A stretch of 64,000 bases of DNA from positions 6,627,486 through 6,691,485 of the forward strand of contig CM038721.1 in NCBI GenBank assembly GCA_021613375.1, given 5' to 3'. The notes below the pieces were generated by a model that was not told the origin of the DNA, did no database searches, and was given only the letters and a program-made list of their open reading frames with translations. Source of the stretch: Megaleporinus macrocephalus (taxonomy: Eukaryota; Chordata; Actinopteri; Characiformes; Anostomidae). How positions within the stretch are numbered: position 1 is the stretch's first letter; every line of letters begins with the position of its first letter. Both the position numbers and the translations under genes were made by a program. Positions 10,967 to 23,107 of this stretch are shown here, piece after piece.

Positions 10967-12186
10967 CTGCTTGCAGTCTATACAAAAACAAACACGCATA
11001 CACACATGTGATGCAACGGGGGCTTCCCTGCTCTCGTCTCTTCTCCGAAGCTCTTAAACACTTTCACCCCACATGCTTCTCTTTTATGAGTCTCAGTGAT
11101 AGATGCCTTTGGTAGACCGCAGGCCTGAAGCTTCCAGGATGCTGGAGGCCTTCGAGTTTGCGGATTTCGGTAGGGGGCGGAGAACCATCGAGCTGTTTTT
11201 ACTCCCCTGGCTGCTATTAGTGGAGCTATCGTTTCAGAGATGGGGCACTAAAACAAAACAAAACAAAAAAAACAAAAACTCAACACAGAGGGGGTTCAGA
11301 GGCAGCACAGCAGAGGTAAAGCTGAGGCAACACAAGGAAAGTCAGGACGTCGAGGACCGATTAATCACCTTGTCACGTACCGGCACGTATTAATGTCAAT
11401 TTTATTCAAACCAACTGTTTATAAACGTATGGATATACGCTGTAGCCCGTCATCAGTGGTCAGTTTCTCAATGCGGGACCTCTGCCAACGGGGCCGCTTG
11501 GGTTCACTGACTGTTCTGAATTAGTGTGATATATAACATGACTTGCACTTTATGGGAATCATCTTTTCACTTTTAGTGGGATTTCCTGACTCCGCCCCCC
11601 CCAGCAGCCCTCCAAATGTGAGAGTCCTTTAGTATGAAGTATCAGCTGATAATTAGTCTAATCCATAGTGGTACAGTAACTGCAGTTACAGTTGCTAACA
11701 CACTAAAACGACATGCATAGCATAATTATTTAAACTGAGAGTCTCCAAAACTCTAAACTCGTTTTCTGCTTTAGACACATTTTGCTATTTAAATTTGTTT
11801 TTTTTTTAAACACACTGCACGCAGTTCCCTTCATAACACACAACAATCTGCCATAAAGTCACATGTTTATATATCAAAACACTGCCAAAAAGACACTACT
11901 GGAGATCATTGGAAGAGGGAGGGTGAGAATAAGAGGGAAAGTGAAAGAGTGAGTGGTAGGGATAGAGCTGGTAGAGGAGTGCATGGCCAAAGAAGACAAC
12001 TACTTTCAAATGAAATCTAAATAACCTTAATTGATCATGTCATTAACGATGCAAGAGGCTGGACAGAGAGTGCAGCCCAACCTGAGCTGTTTTACTGTCG
12101 CCTCTGTCGTCTGGACATTTAGACTGGAGTTTATGTGTGTAACCTAAATTTCTGTAGTACACCCCATATCAATGTGTATCAGTTGG
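10967..12186. other. Intron, no gene
   Basis: Mostly unique intronic DNA. No exon with TSR motifs is seen on the minus strand. About 11020-11250 is GC-balanced and non-repetitive. Confidence 0.5.
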
Positions 12187-12194
12187 GTGACACC

Positions 12195-12834
12195 CATTTG
12201 TAAAACATCAGGTAATGGAACACTAAAGGTGGGGTGATCCAGCAAGTGGGCAGTGATGGAAAAGGTCCTGGAACACAGACACAACAGTGCTTTAGGTGTT
12301 CACATAACATAGTAGCATTCTATGCAATAAGATAGAACCAGCTTTAATGAACGCAGTAAGGAGCTGCAACCATGAAATCTCAGAGAGGCCACTGGAGGAA
12401 CAGTTTTTGCTGGAACATGGTGTCCTATACATAAACCAAACAAAAAAAAACAACCCAAACCTGTTTAGTTGCACCAAAACAACAATACATATACGAAGAC
12501 TGCCTAACCTAATTATTCAAATTATTCAAAATAATTATTCAATTTCGCGATTTGCTCTACGTCCTTTAACAAGGTCACACATGTAGCACAGGGTTGAATT
12601 GTATGAGCGGTGGACCAACAAGTTTCAGAAACAGATGGATGCACACTGTGGCTGGTTCATTTGGAGAAACCTGCTGGCACTCTGCCCTTGCGATTTATTT
12701 TAATTTACTTAATAAATAAATCCCCATGTTACAGACATGCTGGATCCATATAAATAAGTTCCGGAACGCAGGTGCTTGAAATATGAGAGGAGCTGGATCT
12801 TGTTCCGGCAAGATCCGGCACAAATTAAGCACTG
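12195..12834. mobile_element. Non-autonomous hAT-type element, copy 1
   Basis: Flanked by a perfect 8-bp target duplication GTGACACC (12187-12194 and 12835-12842). The right end ...ACAAATTAAGCACTG is the inverse of CAGTGCTTAATTTGT seen at the left end of copy 2. Its own left end has lost about 8 bp of that terminal repeat. An 8-bp duplication and CAG termini are hallmarks of the hAT superfamily. No transposase is encoded; the short frame at 12347-12586 has no support. Confidence 0.85.
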
Positions 12835-12842
12835 GTGACACC

Positions 12843-13203
12843 TGTTTACTTTATGATTGGCTAATGTCACATACTAACTGTACAAGTTTCCTGTGTAGTT
12901 TACTCTACTGTGGGGGAAATATCTTTAGGCTGCATTGTCCAAGCCCTATATATATATATATTTTTTTTTTTTTTCTGTTTACTGAGAGATGCCACCATGG
13001 TGGAAGAAGGGGCCAAATGTTCACCAGGATACAGGAAGCTGCTTTTGTAAACTAATATATTTTTTTCTACACATTTTATCTGTAATTTTCTGTTTTTTAA
13101 GAGCATATTTTTGTTCACTCCAATGTAAAGATATCTGATGTGCATATGTTGCACTGACTTTTAAAATTGAAAAATAACAAATATTTCTGTGAATGAGAAC
13201 AAC
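12843..13203. other. Intron, no gene
   Basis: Contains a short (TA)n plus poly-T stretch at about 12947-12974. No gene is recognised. Confidence 0.5.
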
Positions 13204-13423
13204 TGTCATGTCCTGCCTGTTTCCCCTGTCTGGTCTCGTCTGTCTATGTTCAGCTGTCTCTTGTTTCCTCTCGTTATCAGGTGTATATAGTCTGCTGGTT
13301 TTGTCCTCTCCCTGTTTTGCTCCCTAGATCTGTCTGGTTTCTTTGTGTGTTCTCGTGTTTTGGTTTTGTTTATATTAAATGCTTTAAGCTTGCACGTGTG
13401 TCCTATCTGCTCCTCGCTCCAAT
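13204..13423 (+). mobile_element. LTR-like fragment
   Basis: It starts TGTCATGTCCTGCCTG and resembles in layout the LTR-like segment at 13699-14379: pyrimidine-rich 5' part, TATATAG-like box, ATTAAAT signal, then GCACGTGTGTCC. It is probably a solo or partial LTR of a fish Ty3/gypsy-type element. No gag or pol is nearby. Confidence 0.45.
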
Positions 13424-13698
13424 CGATGAGATGAAAGATGAGAGTGCTTTTCATTATGCCCAACAGTGTGTAGTTGGTTAGACAAAAATCGGGTAATGAA
13501 TGAAGTGTGTGCCAAAGTTAGATTTTGATGATGCTGTATGTAGTTTTGGTTGCAGAGCTTCGTTTTTGCAGGATATATGAGGTATTTTGGAGTTTGGGTG
13601 TGTGGTTTTGTGAATTGTGTTAAGTATTTTGATAAAACCAGCCTAGATTACAAAATTATGTTTTAGCAATTGAAAAAAACTGTAACAGTTATGACCAC

Positions 13699-14379
13699 TG
13701 TCACGCCCTGCTCGTCCTCCACTGTCTAAGTCCGTGTTTACGTCCTGTCAAGTCCACGTGGTGTATGTTTTGATCATGCCGTGCTTAATTTGTAAAACAT
13801 CAGGTAATGGAACACTAAAGGTGGGGTGATCCAGCAAGTGGCAGTGATGGAAAAGGTCCTGGAACACATAGACCCAACAGTGCTTCAAGTGTCCATCTAA
13901 CATAGTAGCATTCTATACAATAAAATAATCCTAGCTTTAATGAATGCTTAGAGTTGCCACTGGACAAATAGTTTTTGGTGTCCTACAAAAAAAAAAAAAA
14001 AGACATCAAAGAGGTGGTGGATCCACATAAATAAGTTCTGGAACAAAGGTACCTGAAATATGAGAGGTGCTGGATCTTGTTCCAGCACTGTGATCATGTG
14101 CTCCTACTTTCTCCGCCTTCCACCTGGCTCGTATCTGTTACCCTTCCTGTGTCCAGGTGTTTCGTGTCTTCTGTCTCGTTATATACCCTGTATTTGCAGT
14201 CTGTCTTCGTCCAACATTTATGTGAATCCCGCTGTGAGTTGAGTTGTGTTATGTTTAGCTACGTGTCTGCTGTATATCACAGTTTGGTTTTTCCTGTTGA
14301 TCGTCACCATAGACTCAATTAAAACCCTGAACCCTCATCTGCGCGTGTATCCACCTGCTCAGTCTTCCCACACGTTACA
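13699..14379 (+). mobile_element. LTR-like sequence interrupted by a hAT element
   Basis: It begins TGTCACGCCCTGCTCG and ends CACACGTTACA (TG...CA). A TATATACC box lies near 14180 and an AATTAAAA-type signal near 14319. Removing the hAT insertion at 13779-14090 restores a continuous segment. No coding domain is present, so it looks like a solo LTR. The Ty3/gypsy assignment is inference. Confidence 0.5.
13779..14090. mobile_element. Non-autonomous hAT-type element, copy 2, nested
   Basis: Flanked by a perfect 8-bp target duplication TGATCATG (13771-13778 and 14091-14098). The termini are CCGTGCTTAATTTG and ...CAGCACTG. The interior is an internally deleted version of copy 1 (shared TGTAAAACATCAGGTAATGG and TATGAGAGG.GCTGGATCTT). 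It contains an A15-type run. It is younger than the LTR-like sequence it sits in. Confidence 0.88.
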
Positions 14380-14392
14380 AACACAATGTTTT

Positions 14393-15048
14393 GGTGAGTG
14401 TGAGTGTCTACATAGGCAGCATTTCACACCATGAAACAATAAAGCTGTCCGAATTCTTAGACACCTTAAATATACTACCTACTGAGCTTCCTTCCTTTGG
14501 TCGAATGGTAGGAAAGCATCAAATGGTTCCTCAACCAATCCCTGGATGCAACGTAACCTAAACTTTTTCCACTATAGTGGACAAACGCAGAGCTATGAGA
14601 GTTGAAGTTGATTTGGTATGTATAGTATCAGCAAGCAGCGCTCGTCTTCGTCGAAACTGGCATCTATTTCACTCCTCCAGAGCAAAAACCATCAATAAAA
14701 ACCCACAAGAGGAGAATCCATGGTGCTGAGGAGCATGTGTTATGATTTGGGGCCTGTCTCAACAGGCAGCTGTTTAAGTAGACAGATCACTGAGACGCTC
14801 TAGATAGAGAGAGACTGCGTGACGGCTTGTTCCCGCCCACTGCATGTGACCAGTGTTTACTGACCTCAGCTGCAGCGCCTCCTCAGCATTTCAGCACCAT
14901 GGGTTCTCCTCTTGTGGGTTTTACTGCAGTGTTGATGGTTTTCGCTCTAGAGGACTGTAGTAGACGTGAGGAGAAAATGCTGCTACTTTAACAGCTGCCT
15001 ACGTAGTCAGCGCCTACCTAGGCAGCTCACTATTTGGGACAGACCCTT
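14393..15048. mobile_element. Diverged MITE family E copy with internal inverted repeat
   Basis: The right end TAGGCAGCTCACTATTTGGGACAGACCC is inverse to the family E start (GGGTCTGTCTCAAA). Inside, about 14676-14738 is the inverted copy of about 14878-14962 (shared AGGAGAATCCATGGTGCTGA / CAGCACCATGGGTTCTCCT). No coding capacity. Confidence 0.55.
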
Positions 15049-15447
15049 TGTCTCTGCTCACAGCGGCTTTGAAACTAGGACCAGGCAATAAAGCTTCCAC
15101 TGTGGTTTTGTGTCCTCGTCTCTCACTGAACGTGTTAAGATCTTGGTTTGGTCCCGTTATTTGATCAGAGGAAAAAATAGGAGAGGGAACATTTTACCCC
15201 GAGGGGCTCCTTCCCTCTCGTTACCCCCACACATTTTATTCCAGCTCCAATTCCAGAGCCACAATTGAATTACTTATCACTGATAGTCTGGCCCGTATTG
15301 GACAAGCATGCAGCAGCCTGATCTCAGCTTCATCTATACTCACTTCACGAGAACGATAAGATTTACTTAAAGGCAATTATAAAAATAATACATGAACTGG
15401 TTTGTCTTTCATTTGTACTTTAATGGGAATCAAAGGGGAACACTCAC
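15049..15447. other. Intron upstream of exon w8 donor
   Basis: Unique-looking sequence between the MITE and exon w8. It contains nothing coding that I recognise. Low repeat content makes it a candidate conserved non-coding stretch. Confidence 0.4.
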
Positions 15448-15532
15448 GTTGGGTCCTCCGTGGCCACTTTGGTCTCCTCCAGCTCTTGCGCTTGTTTCAG
15501 CCAAGGGAGTTTGGCTTCTACAGGTACGCTCT
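15448..15532 (-). CDS. adamtsl3: ADAMTSL3-like exon w8 (85-bp linker)
   Basis: An 85-bp minus-strand exon too short for ordinary ORF finding, recognised from its peptide: SVPVEAKLPWLKQAQELEET followed by KVATEDP. The acceptor is TTGTTTTAG and the donor is GTGAGT. VEAKLPW.KQAQELEE is a conserved linker in ADAMTSL1 and ADAMTSL3; the LEET..ATE.PTFIP ending is closer to ADAMTSL3 as I remember it. The split codons resolve as E (G+AG) with exon w7 and T (AC+G) with exon w9. It is isolated by introns of 7.4 kb upstream and 15.0 kb downstream. Confidence 0.9.
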
Positions 15533-16480
15533 CTAAAACAATAGAGCACAAAGAGATTAGTATGTTTATGTAATATAATAGAATATGCTTATATCTATAT
15601 CTATATCTGTTATAAGCCCACTCCTATACTGAGAAATAGATTAAAACAATGCCCACACACACACACAAGCAACGTTCAGGACTCCGTTACAGCACACACC
15701 TGGGTGTCTGAACACCTGTCTGTATAAAATGTAGGCCACTAGACAGCCTAAAGCACAGGTGCTACACAAAAGGCTGCATTCATTAGCCCACCTCTTACAG
15801 GAGTTCAGAGCAAGACAATGAGCCTATGAGAAAACATGCCTGGTGTGCGACAGTGACTGTACTGTACACTCCGTTTCCCGGCTCATTCATTGCTCTCCGT
15901 GGTGTTAATACCTGCTCACTCTTCTCTGAATAGAGACGAGCTGCTGAGACGTGTGTTTTTGGTGAAAGTGAAAAAGATAACGCTTTAACACCTGCGAGGT
16001 TTAGTGCCGAACATGAGGTCTGCCCGCAGGGGGCAACGTGCCATGGAGTTTAGACGTCACTTTCAACTAATAATAGTCTAATACGTGTTACTTTGTGAGC
16101 TTTGTTGGGAGCCCAGGATTTCTAGCACTGCCACTGTGTGAATCTGCCTCAGATGCCAGGTAAACATTTCTCGCTCCATAAATACGAAAGCTCGTCACCT
16201 CCAAAACTTCACAAACACTTCGAACTCCTCCATCAACTTTAAACCCCAAATCTAGGTGGGTTGCAAACATCATAGCAAAGCACTGTAAATGTATCATACT
16301 GTACTGAAAGATATGGATATCACCACGTCCATATGTCAAGATCGCCCATTTACGAAACCCAAAAAAACACAAAACCGCACCGTTCTCAAACCCAAACAAA
16401 TCCATAAACCTTCAAAAAACATTCACACCCAACCATTCCCATCAACTCTGACTTCCTCTACCTCCAAACTGGTACTCTAT
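15533..16480. other. Intron, no gene
   Basis: Intronic DNA with a short (ATATCT)n run at about 15586-15608. The first part of a plus-strand open frame beginning at 16289 lies here, but that frame is carried by the tandem array that follows. Confidence 0.5.
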
Positions 16481-18410
16481 AACCAACAAACCACCTCTAA
16501 TCCCAATCACCTCCAATCCTCATCAACAAACCCCATAACCACCTTCTTTCTTTACCATCAACAAACCCCACAACCTCCTTTCTCTACCATCAACAAACCC
16601 CACAACCTCCTTTCTCTACCATCAACAAACCCCACAACCTCCTTTCTCTACCATCAACAAAACCCCACAACCTCCTTTCTCTACCATCAACAAAACCCCA
16701 CAACCTCCTTTCTCTACCATCAACAAACCCGACCTATTCCAAACCCCATCATCAATAAACCCCACAACCTCCTTTCTCTACCATCAACAAACCTCACAAC
16801 CTCCTTTCTCTACCATCAACAAACCTCACAACCTCCTTTCTCTACCATCAACAAACGTCACAACCTCCTTTCTCTACCATCAACAAACGTCACAACCTCC
16901 TTTCTCTACCATCAACAAACCTCACAACCTCCTTTCTCTACCATCAACAAACGTCACAACCTCCTTTCTCTACCATCAACAAACGTCACAACCTCCTTTC
17001 TCTACCATCAACAAACCTCACAACCTCCTTTCTCTACCATCAACAAACCTCACAACCTCCTTTCCCTACCATCAACAAAACCCCACAACCTCCTTTCCCT
17101 ACCATCAACAAAACCCCACAACCTCCTTTCTCTACCATCAACAAAACCCCACAACCTCCTTTCTCTACCATCAACAAACCCGACCTATTCCAAACCCCAT
17201 CATCAATAAACCCCACAACCTCCTTTCTCTACCATCAACAAAACCCCACAACCTCCTTTCTCTACCATCAACAAACCTCACAACCTCCTTTCTCTACCAT
17301 CAACAAACCCTACCTATTCCAACCCCCATCATCAACAAACCCCACCACCTCCAATCACCATCAACAGCAAACACCACCACCTCCAATCACCATTATCAAC
17401 AAACCCCACCACCTCCAATCATCATCAACAGCAAACCCCACCACCTCCAATCACCATCAACAGCAAACACCACCACCTCCAATCACCATTATCAACAAAC
17501 ACCACCACCTCCAATCATCATCAACAGCAAACACCACCACCTCCAATCACCATAATCAACAAACACCACCACCTCCAATCATCAACAGCAAACACCACCA
17601 CCTCCAATCATCAACAGCAAACACCACCACCTCCAATCACCATTATTAACAAACCCCACCACCTTCAATCACCATCATCAACAAATCCCATCACCTCTAA
17701 TCACCATCATCAACAAATCCCACCACCTCCAATCATCATCAACAGCAAACACCACCACCTCCAATCACCATTACCAACAAACACCACAACCTCCAATCAC
17801 CATTATCAACAAACCCCACCACCTTCAATCACCATTATCAACAAACCCCACCACCTTCAATCACCACTATTAACAAACCACACCACCTCCAATCACCATC
17901 ATCAACAAACACCACCACCTCCAATCATCATCAACAGCAAACACCACCACCTCCAATCATCAACAGCAAACACCACCACCTCCAATCACCATTATCAACA
18001 AACACCACAACCTCTAATCACCATTATCAACAAACCCCAACACCTCCAATCATCATCAACAACCATCCCCACGGCCTGCAATCACAATCATTAACTAACC
18101 ACACCCCCTCCAACACCCATCAACAAACCCCACCACCTTCAATTACCATTATCAACAAACCCCACCACCAAAACCCACAGGCAGCAAACTCCACCAACTC
18201 CAATCATAACCATTAAAACCCCACCATCCCATTCCCCACAACCAACAAACCCCACCACCTCCAATCCTGACTATCAAATCCCCCCTACAAATAAACAAAT
18301 TCCATCCCTTCTAATCCCCAATCCCCACAACCAGCAGACCTTACAACCGCCAGTCCTCAAAATCAACAAGCCCCACCACCTCAAACCTCTACGAATATCA
18401 ACCTCCTTCT
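16481..18410. repeat. 32-bp CAACA-rich minisatellite
   Basis: Tandem 32-bp units. The left part uses CAACCTCCTTTCTCTACCAT plus CAACAAACCTCA; the right part (from about 17330) uses AATCACCATTATCAACAAAC plus CCCACCACCTCC, with shortened variants. The two halves are related (ATCAACAAACCCCA..ACCTCC) but diverged. It is almost free of G on the plus strand. A stray pair of units lies at 19075-19140. Confidence 0.95.
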
Positions 18411-19790
18411 TTCATTAATTTCAAAGTATTAGAACCCAATGTGAACTTCAAACTCCCAATCTATGAATTCCATCAGTTCCATCCTCCACTCCAATCCCTT
18501 AAGTCTCATTCCAACAGCTCTTAACCCAACACTACAGCAACCAAAGCCTCAAAATATAACTTTCACATCCCAAACCCCACCTGAAACCAAACATGGCCAA
18601 TATTAGTTTGCAGTAGACTCCATAAGCCAATCAAATACAGCTGTTTATTAAAGTGAATAGTAATTATTGCAGGCTGTGGGGACTCCAGGACAGCGGTAAA
18701 GCAGAGGACGTGCTAAGAGCTGAGGGTTTGGCTTTGAATTCAGGGGTTTTGGGGGGATTCCTGGCTTTTGGTAAAGGCAGTTCTCCAAACATTTGGTGCA
18801 AGAACGCACAGTCTAGATTAGGTAGGAGGTAGAATATACTCAGTTTTGCAAGAATTCAAGCAAGAGTCAAGCATGAAAGTCACTGATTAAAAAAAGAATG
18901 CTACCATTCACAAGTTTGTAGGAAGATGTAGAAAATAAAAATAATTATAAAGATATAAGACATGTCCAAAATAATGAACAGAGCTAAATATGTTTCCAAA
19001 AAGAACCAAAAAAGCTAAGAAGGAAGTTTATGAAAAAAAAAATGCCTAATGTTTTAGAACTGACCTAAAAAAACAACCCCCAACACCTTCAATCACCATT
19101 ATCAACAAACCCCACCAGCTCCAATCACCATCATCAACAAGACCCAGCGCGTTGGGTCTTCTCGGCGACCGTAGCAACAACAATAATACAACAATATTAA
19201 TAACAATACACTTTATAAAAAAGGTTTTACCAATTCTTTTTCAATAGTTTTAAATATAACTATGTACTGTCGGTTTAGCACCAATAGCTACTGTGTTACA
19301 GTGTTTTGCATCAAGATAGAAAGAACTTTGTTACTCGGGTTACTCACATGTCTATAAGAGAACACTGTTAACTTAGCACAATTTATAGCATAAGTTTCCT
19401 CTATGTAGATTATCTGGGTCTGTCACTGTACGTAAAGTATATATGGGCAATGCCAGTGCAAACAATCTGTTGAAGCCTTTAATCGCCCTAATATGAAATT
19501 GACTGAGAAGAAGCCAAACCTCCCACAAAACAGGCTAGGTTTTCACTCAGACACAGTTTATCTTTTAATATTTAATTTTGAGGTAACAGCTTTTGAAAAG
19601 CTCCTAAAAAGTTGATGTTCACAGCAAAATCAGGCATACTTTTAAAAAATAATCTTTAGTCTGATTTACTTTTAAAGGAAACCCTAAAAGGAACATTTAC
19701 TTTGCCTGGTACTTTCCAGTTGGAGCAGGTCTGTTTTGGTTTTAGAGAGTAACTAAGTAACGAGTACAGCAATTACCTATATATCTATAA
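18411..19790. other. Intron, no gene; stray array units
   Basis: Intronic. Two units of the preceding 32-bp array reappear at 19075-19140. No exon is recognised. Confidence 0.5.
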
Positions 19791-20706
19791 TAGAAATGGA
19801 CCGATCAGAGTTTTTGAGGCTGATTCCGATCACCTTTCAGCACCGATCAGCCGATACCCGATACCGATCGAGGGCGGGGCTATATGCCACGGCAGGGCTA
19901 CATGTAGTTATTAGCTAAAGCATGTCATGAAACCTGGTCTAAACTGGTTTATTACCATTTTTAACGAGCTCATATGAAACAGTATAATATATTAAACTAA
20001 ATTAGAAGTTGGTCTATGTGGGAGTAAACCACTTGAAACAGCTCCAGAAGAGCCACATCTGAAAAGTATCTCTACTAGGAACAGCAGAGCGTGGATCCAG
20101 GTGGAACATTAAGCAGCAGAATGAACGTCTTCTACAGCCGAGAAGAGCTGATTATCTAGAACTATAAACTCAATCACTCTGGCTGTGGTTCTTTAGCTCT
20201 CTGGCTGTTTCTGCTGCTGTTCTGTTCATACCGGTCAGATCTGGTCTGTATGGTGTTCTGGGTTGTTTGTTTTGTGTTAGCTGTGCGTGTAGCTCTGCTG
20301 TTTACTGATACTCACTGTATTCAGTGTGTGGTGTCTCTGAAGTGTGTATCAGATTAGTAGAGTTAAATGTCTTTGTCTTGGTTCCCCAACGAGAGACGCT
20401 GATGTTACTAATTTTACTGATGTTATAAGCTGTCCTGGATGAGTCTGAGTCACATACGCTAACAAACTGTCAGACGGACGATGTTTTCTTTCCGCACATG
20501 CGGTGAGCACTTAAACTGTTCTCGTGAGGCCGCTGCTTTAGTCAGTCTGTGGAAAATAAAAGGGTATGTATTTCCACCTAGTGGTTCAGATAGGAATTGC
20601 AGGGAGCTGGCCGAAGGGGGTTTCAATGACGGAAATACAGAAATTAGACCTTGTATTTTGATTGTAAATCGGCCAATACATGGCCCATCGATCCTTCAAT
20701 CTCTAA
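19791..20706. mobile_element. DNA-transposon-like repeat family F, copy 1
   Basis: The left end TAGAAATGGACCGATC and the reverse complement of the right end TAGAGATTGAAGGATCG are similar. CCGAT/ATCGG-rich subterminal repeats occur at both ends. The interior shares GAGGCCGCTGCTTTAGTCAG and other blocks with 54521-55067. The frame at 20481-20852 is not supported as a gene. hAT-like by flavour only. Confidence 0.65.
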
Positions 20707-21525
20707 CCTATACCTATATATATTCACATATAACTGAAGCACCGAGGAGGAGGCTTTTTGTGAAAGGAGGACAGCTGCAAGATGCCAAACACCTCCACCA
20801 CGCAAAAGACAGAACGAGCATGTCCTTAATATCCTCAGAAACAAAAGCCTGACTCATCAGCTTTCAGAAATACACTCACAGTCATTCTATTTACGGGCTG
20901 GTGTGAATCATATCTGCATATGTGAAATCGCATTGCTCAGCATATGGAAGACTTTCCTAGACTAGCATGTCTGCACAGCTCTGACTCATTTACCGTGAGA
21001 CAGAGAGACAATGAGAGAAAGTGAGAACTGAACAGAACAGATATAGCAGCCAATTACAGGCGCCAAAGTGGAGTTAAAAGACAGGCCGGCGCAACACAAT
21101 ACCTGACAGCGTGTCAGGAGGAGCGCCAGGGTTTATTATTCAGATCACACGTGTTCGCGCTGGTGAGAGTGGTGCTATCCGTGTTTCTCGGTAATGAAGA
21201 AGCTCATATGCAGCCAATATTCTCATTCCAGACGACTGAGCCCACTCACAGACTCACTGCTTAAGAGGGTTTACATCAAAACAGAGAACATACTATCCAA
21301 AATATTAACACCTGCACATTCCTGAATCTTCTAACAACACCTATTACAAAACATATTACTTTCACAAATAGATTCTGAAAAAAATAGATAGTATTTACTG
21401 AATGAACCCTTTGATGCACAAGCTAAGCAAACCCTTTCTAATGCAAACATGGGTCAAACATGAGCTCTATTCATTTCCTATGTAATTTTATTTCTTGCTT
21501 TTTGGTATCTGTATGGTATATGGTG
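20707..21525. other. Intron, mostly unique
   Basis: Non-repetitive stretch (about 20850-21240) without coding signature, a candidate conserved non-coding element. Confidence 0.4.
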
Positions 21526-21526
21526 T

Positions 21527-22011
21527 ATGGTAGGATCACTTTAGAATTTCATTTTATGCAATTTTCATGCAAGTCACAAACAATGTAAGTGTATCAGGTG
21601 ATTTTTAAAGAATAAAAATGTTTGTATTAAAGTCTATTTTTGTATAAAAACTTATTTTTCATATAGTTCTATTATCAGTAATTCTCAGTCCTCTGTCTAA
21701 ATCTCCTGGTACGGCCGCCAATCCAAGTTAAGGATGTTATTGGGCTAATTGGTTGTTAGGACACTCTTGCTCAATTGTGATCACAGCTGAAAAACATTCT
21801 ACTAATAAGTGAGTATAAAAGGGAACAACATTCTAGGTTAGTTTAGTATCTGAAGCATCAGCAGTTGATGGCTTGCTGACCGACTCAAAATGACCAGAAA
21901 GAAACAACTTTCTTTAGAGACCCGTCAGTCCATTGTTGTGTTAAGGAAGAAGATACTCCATTAAAACAAGACCATTTCACTGTGATCCCAAACTTTTGAG
22001 CAGTAGTGTAC
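21527..22011 (+). mobile_element. Internally deleted Tc1-like element (family B), copy 1
   Basis: The right end GATCCCAAACTTTTGAGCAG followed by TAGTGTA is a Tc1-type terminal repeat. The left part (TAGGATCACTTTAGAATTT...) matches 29221-29390 and the reverse of 63900-63985. Inside, an ATG at 21890 starts MTRKKQLSLETRQSIVVLRK, the N-terminus of a Tc1-like transposase. The sequence then jumps directly to the terminal repeat, so nearly the whole gene is deleted. Confidence 0.8.
21890..21955 (+). pseudogene. Tc1-like transposase N-terminal remnant
   Basis: Codes for about 22 residues of the DNA-binding N-terminus (KKQLSLETRQSIVVL) before the internal deletion. The same remnant lies on the minus strand near 63640-63705. 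Cannot make a functional enzyme. Confidence 0.7.
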
Positions 22012-22959
22012 CTATATATATGTTAAAACAAGTTCCACATGTTCATTAATTATCTTATTTTTGATTACCATAAATCATTACATTTTATTATTACAGTTTA
22101 TTTATGACATGGTAACAAAAATGGTATTTGTAAATATGTTCCTGACTGCAAATGTTTCAACAATTCCTATTAAATTCCATTGTGAATACATAAGAGTTAT
22201 TTCTGGCCCATGTTGCGAGTGGACACTGATACAAAATCAATAATAATTAAACTAAATTAAGGATTTATATGATCAAAAACAAGTAAATTGAGGAATTCTT
22301 GGAAGCTGGAATGATGAAATTTATTTATTGGAAAGATATGGAAAATCAAATCTCAGTTGGGTTACTTTTGAGCCAGGTGGTGGTATACTTTAAAGTACAT
22401 TTATAATTATAACTATAATTATAACTATATATAACAAACTATAACTACAATAAATGTATATACATTTATTTTAGATATATATTAAGTTATATAGTACTGT
22501 ATTAATTATTGCATAATTTATAGTTTTCAATATAGCTGCTGAATAATTCTTAAGTATTTCGATAGATAGATAGATAGATAGACAGATAGATACATAGATA
22601 CATAGATACATAGATAGATAGATAGATAGTATTTATTGAACTATTTATACAACAACCCCAAATCAGAAACAAGTTTCGATAGTAAAGAAAATTAAATAAT
22701 TAAACAGTTAAATAAATAAATAAATAAATAAGATAGATGCTGAATAATTCTTAGTTGTTTAATAAAGTATTCTGATAGATTAATTAATTAATTAATTGAT
22801 TAAATAAATAAAATGAACAAATAAAATTACAGACAGTACGAACCCAAGATATTTCAGATATTGAAAACTACAGAGCAGATGCTGAGTTAATAAGTAATAT
22901 TAAGATTAATAATGGAATAAGCCTGTAATTCACAGGTTTAGCCCTTCACCTCTCCGTAC
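22012..22959. other. Intron with AT-rich microsatellites
   Basis: AT-rich intron containing (GATA)n at about 22561-22630 and (AAAT)n/(AATT)n at about 22703-22810. No gene. Confidence 0.7.
22561..22630. repeat. (GATA)n microsatellite
   Basis: A run of GATA with interspersed CATA units. Confidence 0.95.
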
Positions 22960-23107
22960 CTCTGGGTTTGTGGCAGGCGATGGGTACCAGACAGTCTTCT
23001 TTGATGTGAGGCTTGAGGCTTGAGCTGCAGCCGCCAGTGTGCTGCCCAGTGTGGTCGATGCAGAGAACGACACGGTACCGCAAGCCCCGCCCACACGTCA
23101 CTGTGCA
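22960..23107 (-). CDS. adamtsl3: ADAMTSL3-like exon w7 (TSR)
   Basis: A 148-bp minus-strand exon, acceptor GTGTTCTCTCAG and donor GTACGG. The peptide starts CTVTCGRGLRYRVVLCIDHT, then GQHTGGC, LKPHIKEDCLVP and IACHKPR. It is the main body of the TSR that starts at EWSQ in the previous exon. CTVTCGRG matches the O-fucose consensus. GLRYRVVLCI.H.G.H.GGC and HIKE.C..PI.C.KP are strong ADAMTSL1/3 signatures. It enters in phase 0 and exits in phase 1 (AGA G), joining AG of exon w8 as a glutamate codon. Confidence 0.93.

Noticed and set aside
13204..14379. Endogenous retrovirus or full LTR retrotransposon
   Set aside because: Only LTR-like pieces are seen. No gag, protease, reverse transcriptase, integrase, primer-binding site or envelope is recognisable between or beside them.
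16289..17209. 306-aa plus-strand open frame
   Set aside because: Apart from a short lead-in it is a translation of the 32-bp array (STNPTTSFLYHQQ-type repeats); since 32 is not a multiple of 3 the frame drifts through all phases. No domain, no splice or promoter support.
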